Shown piece after piece: positions 18,586 through 29,374 of a stretch of DNA of 64,000 bases; within the stretch, counting starts at the first letter, position 1; each line of letters starts with the position of its first letter. The stretch lies in contig OX438749.1 in NCBI GenBank assembly GCA_949316235.1, positions 7,644,914-7,708,913 of the forward strand, written 5' to 3'. The notes below the pieces were generated by a model. The model made no database searches. It was not told the origin of the DNA and was given only the letters and a program-made list of their open reading frames with translations. Source of the stretch: Oegoconia quadripuncta (taxonomy: Eukaryota > Arthropoda > Insecta > Lepidoptera > Autostichidae). A program made the position numbers and the translations under genes.

Positions 18586-18765
18586 AGCCATGGCATGGAA
18601 CTCCTTCCGGCGTCAGTCTTTTCTGAATCCTACAACCTTGGGGTTTTCAAGACTAGGGTGAATAGGCATCTACTGAGATTGCTTCATCTTCGGCCACATC
18701 GTACTTTCCATCAGGTAAGATTGTGGTCAAACACGTATCCAGTTAGTCATAAAAAAATACGATTT
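18586..18765 (+). pseudogene. LINE ORF2 C-terminal fragment
   Basis: Encodes AMAWNSFRRQSFLNPTTLG-like and FKTRVNRHLLRLLHLRPH pieces in shifting frames, ending near tatccagttagtcataaaaa. The same C-terminal module recurs at 38398 and 51640. Confidence 0.55.
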
Positions 18766-19495
18766 GTTTATTTTTTTTTTTTAAATAAGTTCTACTTTTT
18801 TCAATGTAATGTACTCAAGTAACATTATACGTGGATTAAGGCTTAATGGTCCTTACATTTACAGCCGTATAGCTATTGTATACATTAGATGTGGTTCATA
18901 TTAAGCCAAGGCAGGTAAATGCGAGCGTTGTGGTTTACATTTGGGAATAAATGAATTAGAAGCATTACTTACAATGACTTTTTTCCACACGAATGTCTCT
19001 ATTGGGACCACACAATACCCTCGTCAAAATGAGTTCAGGCGTGGTTAATTTTCAGCTTGAGGGCAAGTCAAAAGCCATGTGGTCCATTTCGCTTGGACAA
19101 GAAATGTCCTAACAAAGTAATCTCTCCGCCAGTTATAAACCAATTTCGCTTATTTTCTTTTTATAAGGGTATTACATAAGGATCATTATATCAGACACCG
19201 GACGTACGTATGAACATAAGCATGCGCTTGCTAGGCTATGTATGTGACTTTTGTTGTTCTACGAAGTCTCGTAGTAAAACGCCGACCATCTCCGTCCCCA
19301 TAGCTGATTGCGTCACCTTGAGTTACTTATAAGGCCAATAGTGAGAGACCATGTTTCACTTTAGGTGAATCCCATATAATTTTGGTTCACCAAATCTGAT
19401 CTGATGACGTATTCCGGAGATAGGGAAACTTTTTGATGTCGGTTGTTTGCCAATTTTAGCCTTTCAAAAAATTAATCCTAAATGCTGGCTGGCAA

Positions 19496-19983
19496 GGCTG
19501 CGTACTATCCCCCACCCTGTTTCTTCTGCATATCAATGATATGTTGCAAACCAGTGACTTCCATTGTTATGCGGATGTCAGTACGGGTGATGCCTTACAT
19601 GCCGGCCGTGCTAATCTTTCTCGGGCGCACGTTGATGAGTGTCGGGACAAGCTTGTGTCTGGAATCGATACCTCACTAGACCAAGTCTCTAATTGGGGCA
19701 TTCTCAACCTAGTTAAGTTTAACCCTAAAAAGACACAAGTTTGCGCATTCACCGCAAAGAAGATTCCATTTCTCCTGTCTCTTCAATTTCAGAGCACTCC
19801 CCTTGACGTTAAGCTGAGTATTGGGATTCTCGGAGTGAACGTCTCTAGTAACGTTCAATTCCGCGGTCATCTGGAGGATAAGGCCAAGTTGGCCTCCAAA
19901 AAGTTAGGTGTCCTCAGTAGAGCGGCTCGTTGCTTCACACCGGCTCACCGCCTCCAACTTTATAAGGTGCAAGTTTTAAAGTA
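19496..19983 (+). pseudogene. non-LTR reverse transcriptase fragment with broken active site
   Basis: An open 163-codon stretch runs from GCVLSPTLFLLHINDM through the catalytic box and LNLVKFNPKKTQVCAFTAKK to PAHRLQLYK. The YADD motif reads YADV (about 19570), so the second catalytic Asp is lost. The element is cut off at both ends. Family: a lepidopteran Jockey/CR1-type LINE, from the shape of the motifs. Confidence 0.75.
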
Positions 19984-20885
19984 AATTAATCTAATAAGCT
20001 ACATAAAACTTCTCTTTGGAGCCCTAAACTGAAGTTAGTTGGGATAACAAAGTTTTTTTTATATAAAATAAAGCAAAAAAGCTGTTATCAGTAAGAACAA
20101 AACTTTAAGTTTATTGCAGTTTATTTGTCCGGGGGTGTATTACTTGAAGCGCAAAAGAAATAGTAACTCTTCCATACAGAAGTTCTGCTCGACCAAAATT
20201 TATGGTGAACCCAGCGGGGGTTTTCTTTTCGGCGCTGTGACAGTTGATTAGATGAAAGTTGTTCGTGTTCCTAACTAGTCGAATAATGAGTTTTTTAGTA
20301 CGTCTTCGATTTCATCCTGTAATAGTGCACCACAAACTTCTTTTTTTTTACTCCTTCAGTATTAAAGCAGCTATGATGTGGAATAAACTGTCAAGATTAA
20401 TTCAATACTAGCCCCCAATTGCAGTATTTAAGAAAATATCGTGATCATATTATGTGTTTGTAGGTTTATAATATGTTTTATGTTACGTACGTATTTCGCA
20501 GTAGATATATATGTATTATATTTAATGTAAGTATATTATTTAGTTAATGTTTTTATTTGATTTATTATTCGTTGTAGTATAAAATATAGTTGTGTAATAT
20601 AAAAGATAACTTTTGCACATAATGTGGCGCTAATCACCAAATTTACAAATGTTTCTACTTTAATGCTCAGTGCTGGAAAAGATCTCTTAAAGATCTTTTC
20701 ACCACTTTTATAAATTACCTATCGTTTGTACTCTGTTATATAATATTTTCAGATTCAAGTTATTGTATATCCTTAATTCATCCAGTGTCGCCGTCGTTGG
20801 ATAAATTAAGATTTCCATCAAATCAAAAGTATTGTTCTGATCTGCCCTTGAAAAGTCTTAAAGCTAATTATAAATTATACCTCAA
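19984..20885. other. no gene seen
   Basis: AT-rich spacer; no repeat with clear ends. Confidence 0.35.
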
Positions 20886-20888
20886 TTG

Positions 20889-21045
20889 CTTTAATTATAC
20901 GGCCATTTTTAAGAATTCCAAATTAAAGAAAAAGAAATTAGATAAGTATTATTTATAATTAACTTTAGGCTTCTCGAGTGCAGGCTAGAGCGATTTGTTT
21001 GATTTATTCTGTATTTTAAAAGAAATCCTAATTCATCCAATGAGG
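20889..21045. repeat. unclassified interspersed repeat, copy 1
   Basis: Shares gctttaattacgg-, atttataattagcttt- and gtttgatttattctgtattt-like blocks in the same order with 25453-25590. No terminal structure is visible. Confidence 0.45.
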
Positions 21046-21085
21046 CCACAGGACAAAATAAACCCTCTGCGGCTTTTATGATTTT

Positions 21086-21126
21086 ACAGGTCAAGTACCA
21101 ACCCGTCGTGCATAAAAAAAAAAAAA
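21086..21126 (+). repeat. SINE family B, 3' end
   Basis: Only the terminal aggtcaagtaccaacccg, gtgcat and poly-A of the family. Confidence 0.55.
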
Positions 21127-21129
21127 CAG

Positions 21130-22630
21130 GAAATATTACAATAAGTATATGTTTGTTTCGTTTGATTAAAGATACTTCAACGTATTGCAGATGTTTTCTG
21201 CTTATTTTTTTTATAGACCGGTGTACATCGTGAACAAACACAGATACCTAAGTTAGTATATATTAAGATAAGTTAGGTAATCTAACCGACAAGTGATTCA
21301 GTATGCATATATATATATACCTACTTCCACCACTTTGTTTTTGCTCTGTGTCTGTGACCTATATCGGTTGAAGAGAATATCAGATATATAGGTTGGAAAA
21401 AAATATTGCTGATAGTTTTGTTGGCTTTTTGTTTCCTAATGTTTCATTTCAAAGCCGTGTATTATGACAGTAAGCCCTATTCTATTAATGCGACCTCAGC
21501 TTGCACTGCTTTCAGTATCATACTTGACATGTAGTCGTCTGTCTGTACTTATACAATATGAGATAAGAATATCATCCAACACGAGGATTACGAAGGAATT
21601 TGCTTTGACAGAAAAATTTAATAAAAAAAGACAATATTTTTCCAGTGAGATATCTCCGATCGGGGACCTTGATCTTTGGGGTTCTTTTTTTTACCTCCTC
21701 TCTGGCTTTCACTTTAATTGAAAATAAACAATGTTATATTTTTCCTGGTGAGTTTCACATCTCGGTGGTATTTTTCTAACGATGGGATCGAAGTAGATAA
21801 ATATTTTTGATAGATTATTGTTTACCAATACTGACGAGTGATGGGATTGCTCTTGCTAATTGTAAGCTCTGCAAATTCGAATGTTGTTGTTTAGTAGGCG
21901 TGTGCTTTCGGCACGTAAAAAGGATAGGACCAACTCGTGTCTTCCCGTGGGTGTCGTAAAAGGCGGCTATGGACAATGCATCAAAAAATATCTATAACAA
22001 AAGACTATGGGTTCACCCCCTGTCACGTGTGCATTTATATATTTCCAAAGGTGAATCGCGGAAAATGTAATCATAATGCTTTCCTTCAAACTATATGAAG
22101 AGGAATTTGCAAAATCAAAAAATCAAATTTTTATTTATTTCCCTGAAACCCGCCATAATCTTGCGCGGTAATTTTTAAGCTTTTTTTTTAATTCAAATTC
22201 AGAACAGAGTCCCGCACCCGACGATCAAAGATTGTTCTTAATTTGAATGTCTCGACAAGCGTATACAACTTTTACAATTAAACTATCTAGCCCCAATTTG
22301 TTTGTCAACCACTACAAATAACAAAAGTGCAATGATGGATTTTCATATAGCTTAACTGCATCGAGAGCATTAAGTGCCGCTTTCTGATCTCCATATTGAA
22401 TAGTTATTAAGAAATTATAGCGTAGTTGGAAGAGAATGTTAATTATCTTTCAATGGAGAACTATATAAGGGACGTAATGGCATTTTAATCGTAAGGTCAT
22501 CCACGCCATAACATAAGTTTTCGTTGTAGGTAGATTTCTACAAGAGGCAATACTCTTTATATCAAATTATTATTGTATTCTACTTTGACATTGATTTGAT
22601 TTAAAATCGTTTTTATTTTTAATAATTCTA
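21130..22630. other. no gene seen
   Basis: Contains a weak dispersed-repeat stretch at 21920-22080 (cttcccgtgggtgtcgtaaa, then cacgtgtgcatttatatatt), shared in part with 12600, 23560 and 32380. No coding potential recognised. Confidence 0.35.
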
Positions 22631-22633
22631 ATT

Positions 22634-22880
22634 GACGACCTGTTTGGTGTAGTGGTTAGAAATTCTAACCACTAGACCAAATGGTCGCAGGTTCGATTCC
22701 CGCTAGGGGCATATGTTTGTGTGATGAATACGGATATGTGTACCCGAGTTATGGAAGTTTTCATTCATAATAAGTATTTATTGTAGTATATCAACCATCT
22801 CGTATCCACAACACAAGCCTATAGTTGCTTACTGTGGAACTAGATAGCGTTGTGTGTATGATTAGAGATATTTATTTATT
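22634..22880 (+). repeat. tRNA-derived SINE family A
   Basis: Head gacctgtttggtgtagtggt with box B ggttcgattccc, then ttatggaagttttcattcat and cacaacacaagcc, ending in a TTTA-rich tail. Confidence 0.7.
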
Positions 22881-23235
22881 TATTATTTATTATTATTGGG
22901 TTGTATCTAGGTGCTACGTTCATTGTCATTTTAACTTTATTATTATTTGTAGTGCATAAGTTCAATACTTACTATTACCATTTCCATGCACATACATACC
23001 TACATATTATATTGATTGTTAGCTAAGTAAGAATCGTAATTGACATAAGTTCGGTAACAAGATATTTTATAAATGTTTTTGAAATATTGCCTTCGAATAC
23101 ATTACATAACGTCACAACCTGTGTTTCAAACATAAGAATTTAATGGTTGAAACAACATCCACGTTTCACCTGACGGCATGTATAGAAATGCACACGTGAC
23201 TGCGGGTGAGCCCATCGCCGTTGAAACGTGCAAAT

Positions 23236-23437
23236 CTTTTTTTTTATGCACGACGGGTTCGTACTTGACCTCAATCACACCTGATGTTAAGTGAAGAAGT
23301 GAAAGTGGAAGTGTACTGACCCGGAAACCCCAACACATTTGGGGGACTGGTTATCTTATCTCTGACAACCGGAACACAAAAATGCTATTAACATCGCAAA
23401 CCCAATGTTGTATACATTGAGCCACGGAGGCGGTTGA
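23236..23437 (-). repeat. SINE family B with internal deletion
   Basis: On the - strand both the tRNA-like head (accgcctccgtggctcaatg) and the tail are present, but about 120 bp between the box B region and the gataagataacc block are missing. Confidence 0.65.
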
Positions 23438-24278
23438 AACTGCTTTAAACAAAAAAAAACCGTATCCAGATCGATTAGCCCAATTAAGAACCCCGGGGTT
23501 TCACAGACAGACACATAGCGGTCAAATTTAACACCCTCTTTTTGTGTCGGGAGTGAAGAAACAATAGAACCAATTCATCTCTTCCCGTGGAGATCGTAAA
23601 AGACGAAAGGTTTTAACGGTTGTTCTTAGTCAAGTTTTATCAAAATCGGTTCAGCCGTTTTATTTTAATCGCTTGTTTTCTTGGGGGTTTTCTAAATTTT
23701 CAATTTATATGTACCGAAACCAAACGGTACTCTGATGCTTTTGCATTGTAAAAATTGATAGGCGTTTTTTGTTACTACGTACTGTATTATGTAAGTAGGT
23801 ACCAGGTAAGTGTATTGTAGTTCGGTGTACTGATATAGAGACCAATAATCTCAAGAAGGTCGTTGGATCCAAAAATTGAGAAAATCCATGGCTAGCGTGG
23901 ATAATGAAAAACGCTTTCAGACCAACACATTAACTAATTCATTACCTACTTAGACATTTAAATTCACGTCCATCTAAGGTTATCATGATAAGGCGATCCA
24001 TTATCGACCCGAGGACCTTCTGGGTTCCCTACGTTAAAATTACCACCCGAGACCTCGACTGACGGGTCGATAAATCAAGCTTATTTTCGCCTTTTCTTTC
24101 CCCGACGTGAATAGAATCTGTAATCAGGCACTGAGAGTGTATGGAGGCAGGCACCCGTCATTTGGTTAGTTTAGGAATGCTCTACCTACCGCTCGGCGTC
24201 TCTTGAAGCTTCAAGCCACACAAGTCAAAGTGGGCTTCATCATGATCGAATTAGGTAAACCTACGTTACATGTTTCAA
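23438..24278. other. no gene seen
   Basis: Spacer with faint dispersed-repeat text around 23560-23640. Confidence 0.35.
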
Positions 24279-24560
24279 GTATACCGGATGAGTTTTTTTA
24301 CTGTAAGGAAAAAATAGGGTATATTAAGTAATTGAAATAGAAGTTTAACATAGGTATAGGTAGTTTAATTTTTTTTTCACAACCATCATCGACCCACGCG
24401 CCGGCCGGAGATTGATATGCCGTTGGCGGGATTGTTATATAGAGTTCCTGTGTTGTGAAATTGATTTGGACCTCATATGTTCTCCATGATTTTCATATTT
24501 ATTTAATTTGACGATATAATTATGTGGAATAGGCTACAAACGCCACCGTCAAATAACACA
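24279..24560 (+). mobile_element. MITE of the CCGGATGAG family, one end only
   Basis: The left terminus ataccggatgagttttttta and the body through atgtggaataggctacaaac match the full element at 43826-44317; the right terminus is missing. Confidence 0.6.
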
Positions 24561-25452
24561 ACGCTTTATTCGATGATGCTTTGAAGAAAAAATAAACTGT
24601 CTTACAAAAATGTTTATTTTCAAATTACAGTCGTACATTTTTGTGTGTTTGTGTATTTTTGAATTGGAAACTTAGCAAACCCTCGAATAAGTATGAAGTA
24701 TCCAAATACACAAAAGACCTCTTTTAAAAGCTAAATATCTTCAAAACGGCAAATTTTCATCACACATGGCTAGTAACCTGCTCCCTCGCTTATTCTTTCA
24801 TATCACAAGCCGCACTCAAATCGAACCACGTATTACGGAGTCATATCAGGATAAAGACTGGACACACACACACAACGCCGTTAAACACAAAACACCATTT
24901 TTCATCAGTGGTTAAAAAGGAATGAAATATTGTCAAACATTTCGTTTTGATTTGCTCAACGCTCTCATGATCTATGGACTGACCGCGTCATACATTTAAT
25001 CAAAACCGAATAGGGAAGGCGACTACGGCACGAGTTCTCAACTCTAGTATTAATTAATCTTAGATAAGTGTGTTTGCTACAAAAGTTGACTCTGATTGTA
25101 CTTGCTTTCTCGTGGAGCGTACCTATCTGTTTCAACAAAACTGCTTAATCTATGACGGAGGTAAATCACTCGATTTTTTACGACACACCGGGGAAATTGT
25201 GTGTAAATTTGTTTGGTCGAGAAAGCTTTGCTATTGTTTGCAGGACTGTTAAAGTTTACAACTAGTTTGTCAATTTCTCTATCGCAAAGGGAAAAGTTGG
25301 TAACAGCGGAATTCGTTATTGGCTCATTTATAGACGTGCTATTCGAATTGTTTATTAAAGAAAGGTTTGTACAATAAATTTTAAGTTGGTTGGCTATTAC
25401 AGAATTAATCTAAAAAATCAGTTACCTGCAACAAGCCCAAAAACTATGTTGC

Positions 25453-25590
25453 TTTAATTACGGTTATTTTCGAGAATTTCAAATTATTGATAAAACGGCC
25501 ACTAGCTCCAAAGCTATGTTTTATTTATAATTAGCTTTTATCGTTTTGTTTGATTTATTCTGTATTTAAAAAGGAATCTAAATTTATCCA
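25453..25590. repeat. unclassified interspersed repeat, copy 2
   Basis: Partner of 20889-21045 in the same orientation, with moderate divergence. Confidence 0.45.
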
Positions 25591-25734
25591 ACTTAAATCC
25601 CACTTAAATAAACATAAATCGCTACGGTTAGTCACAAGTTAAATGCATAGCCAAACTTACCTAATCTGTGTGTTAACCAAATAATGATAGCGCCTGACAA
25701 ACAATTACAAGCAATAATGGCGCGAATTACTAAA

Positions 25735-26440
25735 TATCCTTGAACATATACACAGCGCCATCTAGTTTCACACTTAGCAACTAGGCTTGTAGTGTGGATA
25801 CTACATTGTTGATATACTACCAACACAAATGGGATATCTCTGACCACCCATTTGGGATAACGGTCGTGACGTTGTATATGTAGGTATGTACTTCAATTTT
25901 TTAATAAATATACAGGGCGAAATTTTATTAAGTAACTCCTGTTTACTGGTGACTTCACTTTTGATTACGAACAACTTTTCCCTAGGAGCCATAGCCGAAT
26001 TCGAACAAAAAAGTTTCAGTTTCCTATACAAAGTAAACCATCTGAAACCTATGAGAGTCCGACAATTTTCGGTTGATTTCGGCTATGGTTCATAGTGGAA
26101 ATTTCTTCGTAATCACGAGTGGCGTCAGCAGCCGAAAATCGTTTGACTCTCGGAGATCGTTCCATACTAAAGTAGTTTCAGAATGGTTTACTTATTACGA
26201 GTAATCGAAATTTTTTTGATCGAATTCGACTATGGTTCCTTGGGGAAAGTAGTTCGTAATCAAGCATGGCATCATCAGTTAATGGGAATTACACAAATTC
26301 AAATTCACCCTGTATACATATTATAAATGAAAACATCCATAACTCGGGTACACATGTCCGTTTTCGTTATATAAACCTGTGATCCGCGTGATAAAAAATA
26401 TACCCCTAGCGGGATTGGAATCCGCGACATCTAGACATGG
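25735..26440 (-). repeat. SINE family A interrupted by a MITE
   Basis: The SINE's 3' part is at 25742-25830 (cagcgccatctagtttcaca) and its head at 26315-26440 (ccctagcgggattggaatcc). Between them lie about 80 bp of other sequence and a complete fold-back MITE (25911-26314). The order dates the MITE as younger than the SINE. Confidence 0.65.
25911..26314. mobile_element. fold-back MITE, copy 2
   Basis: The termini TACAGGGCGAA and TTCACCCTGTA are inverted and flanked by TA, which fits a Tc1/mariner-type target duplication. The arms share the attacgaacaacttttccc and taatgggaattacac blocks with copy 1 at 9542-9902. Confidence 0.7.
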
Positions 26441-26595
26441 ATATATTTTTGTTTACTATAAAGTATGCACTACGTGTGGCCAGAACGTTTTGCTAGTAAA
26501 GGGACGACTCACGGAGTCGTGAAATGAGAAAGATTGATTATGAATAAAGTGGACTGTTTTTTGGTCGTGACTGTATTACAGAAGAGATAATTATA

Positions 26596-26622
26596 ATAAT
26601 AGATAGACAGATAGATAGATAG
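26596..26622. repeat. short (GATA)n run
   Basis: gatagacagatagatagata, a simple repeat. Confidence 0.7.
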
Positions 26623-27077
26623 TTTATTTGTATCTCCAGTCACACACATACCTTAAGTTCCAAAGCAATTGGATAAACATATTTTATAACAATTCATAAA
26701 AGTAACGTCAGGATACACTAGAGTATGTGTGTGCTACAGCCGTACAAATGGCTCATAGCTCAGTGTGTATAATTGCTTAGAGAGCAAAACACTGATTTTC
26801 AGCTATTACCCACGAGGAGACACTGGTACAAAAGAGAACAACCAGACAAGCATATTTTACTGTGCGCATCAGTGAATAATGTCACGTAGGTATGTGTGTA
26901 TTCAAATGCAGTATAGGTACTCAAATAGATACAGATACACTGTCGGTAGATTGGAATAAGTTAGTAAATAAATATACGAATTAGCTTACAAAAGATTGAG
27001 ACGACGACATACATTCATAATTAAGATTCAATAATTAAAAAAAAAAAAACCTTCAAATATAAAAAATAATCAATATA

Positions 27078-27258
27078 ATAAGTTCCAAATCGCATGATAG
27101 GAGCCCTACGAATCCCGCCAGTTACATTATCAATATCCGTCCGGAGCGAGCGTCGATAATCGTTTTGAAAAAAAAAAATTAAGTATACCTAGGCCAATAA
27201 CTTCTATTTCACTTACATGCCCTATTTTATCCTTACGGTAAATAACTCATCCGGTGTA
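27078..27258 (-). mobile_element. MITE of the CCGGATGAG family, partial
   Basis: Reverse-strand copy: terminus actcatccggtgta at 27258 and the body block ccctacgaatcccgccagtt. The other end is missing. Confidence 0.55.
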
Positions 27259-27775
27259 GAGATGAAAATCATAATTAATTTTCTACCTATATCTGAAAAC
27301 TGTCTATTTCAAATGACTACCAAAAATAAAGTATACTTTATATATCTTATTTTCGGTGGCCAGGGAAAACTAATCGTCTGACAAGAACTAAAAAGCTGCT
27401 TGTGCGATTACCAGGAAAAACGTCTCCATCAAAATAATTTCCATCCACACCATTTCTCCGGGAACGATAATAGGATTCTGTGAGCTTCAGGCTTCAGTGG
27501 ACTGTAGACTGTAGACAACAACACATTTGCATTCAACATGCAACGACACGTCAGTGGAGTTTTTTTACATTTCAGTTAACTGAGGCGGATATTTTCAAGG
27601 GGGTTTTAGACGTCTACGAAGGCGTATATCGCGTATAAGTACGTCGTACAGTAGCATGACATCGTATGTCGCGCGCGACGTGATGTGAGAATGGGATAGT
27701 TGTATATTTGGTCCAAATGAAAGGACAAATTTTATCTCGCGCGACTTAAACGTTTATCGCGCCTGTCATGCTAAT

Positions 27776-28110
27776 TTTTTTTTTTATGTATAAAGGGTTG
27801 GTACTTGACCTCAATCACACCTGATGTTAAGTAAAGATGAGGTCGACGGTGAAAGCGTACTGACCCGGAAACCCCAACACATTTGGGGGACTGGCTATCT
27901 TATCTCTGACAACCGGAACACAACAATGTTATTAACATTGCTGCTTGGCGGTAGATTTAGATAAGATGGTGGTAGCTAGCCAGGCGGACATTTAAAATAC
28001 CCTACCACCAACCAAACCGAGTACTTAAACATGTACCCCGCTGGGGATCGAACCCGCGACCTCCGAATCGTAAACCCAATGTTGTTTACATTGAGCCACG
28101 GAGGCGGTTA
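27776..28110 (-). repeat. SINE family B, full length
   Basis: Reverse-strand full copy with tail, body and tRNA-like head, about 335 bp. Confidence 0.75.
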
Positions 28111-28379
28111 AAGTGCAGTGCTCATATAGTGCAGGTTGGATGACCTTGTGAGTGGACGTCCTACGCTGCCCCTGCCGGTGCGCGGTCTCCACTACAGATC
28201 ATGCCCCACCGGCCATCAGGTCTACACTCATATCATTCATTCATCATTCATCACTCCAACTTACTAATCCACTGGGCTATTTCGCTGACTTGAATTCGTC
28301 CACGGATTTCTTCATTCGCGATTGGATCACGTAGCCAAAGGATCTAACATTTTAGTGTTAGTCAATCTATGACCATATT

Positions 28380-28863
28380 CAATGGCGTAGTGTGAACTAA
28401 TCTAGACACGGGCGAAGGCGCTTTAGCGAGGCCTCTTTAGGCTTTTTCTTTCAGTACATATTATTTCCAAATTAACCAAATTAAATATTATGTACACATA
28501 TTACAAATATACCTACGTATGATATAATTAGACTATATTTGATAAATACATTTATCTTAACTTATTTCAGAGTCTACAAAATCAAACCCAAAACATAGTT
28601 ATAATATTGAAATTTTTATTTAGGCAGAAAACATTTATTTTGTAGCTTGTGTGATGTGATCTTTTACAAAAAAAGCCTTGCCGTAATTTATAGTTAATTT
28701 TTGAAGCTAACTCTACTTCAATTGATAGTAGTCTTATGAAGTTTTTTAGTAATAGTTGGGTACTTACACGAAATTTAAACCTCGTACTTTTCGGAGCCTC
28801 GCGCGAGGCACCTAGAATTGCGAGGATGTGGGCCCGCTTTGACCACGCCTACTTACGCCACTG
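28380..28863. mobile_element. hAT-like non-autonomous element with 8-bp target duplication
   Basis: The ends caatggcgta and the inverted tacgccactg enclose 484 bp with no transposase. The flanking 8-mers accatatt (28372-28379) and accatgtt (28864-28871) agree at seven of eight positions. An 8-bp duplication with CA(A/G)TGGCG-type ends is the hAT superfamily hallmark. Confidence 0.7.
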
Positions 28864-28974
28864 ACCATGTTAACTAAATGGATGGATCTACCTATTCATT
28901 TGTATTCAAATAATACTAAGTTTTATATCGAAATGCAATTACCAAGTAGTACCAAGACCTCCAAAGAGGTTAAA

Positions 28975-29200
28975 TGTTTGTGCCGGTTGGGTTAGAGACG
29001 ACGGGATCCTGGGGCCCTGAGGCAAAACGTTTTGTCCAAGACCTGTCGGCGCGTCTCATCCGAGCTTCTGATGAAGGCCAGCGAAGAAGAGCGGGCGTCT
29101 TCCTAGCACATAGAGAATAAGTCTCGCTATTCAGCGCGGGAACACTGCTTGCCTGTTAGGCACTATGCCGCCTCGAGGAGATGCACCAGACTCAATTTTT
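28975..29200 (+). pseudogene. decayed LINE coding fragment
   Basis: One frame reads VPVGLETTGSWGPEAKRF then ARLIRASDEGQRRRAG, stop, and further pieces, a pattern (GPWGPEA... and a later AGxxLAxR) found in a dispersed lepidopteran LINE. Two stops break it. It lies about 170 bp beyond the end of GNAT gene A. Confidence 0.5.
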
Positions 29201-29374
29201 TACGGTTGGATTCATTAAATAAAAATATGTATTTATTATAATCTAATCTAAATCATATATTTAGTATTGAGTAAATATTCTCTAATGAATAATAATAAAT
29301 AACAAACTTCAAATGTACATTTGCAATTGATATAAATGAAATCAATGTGTAAATGTGCTCAGGTACATAATTAT

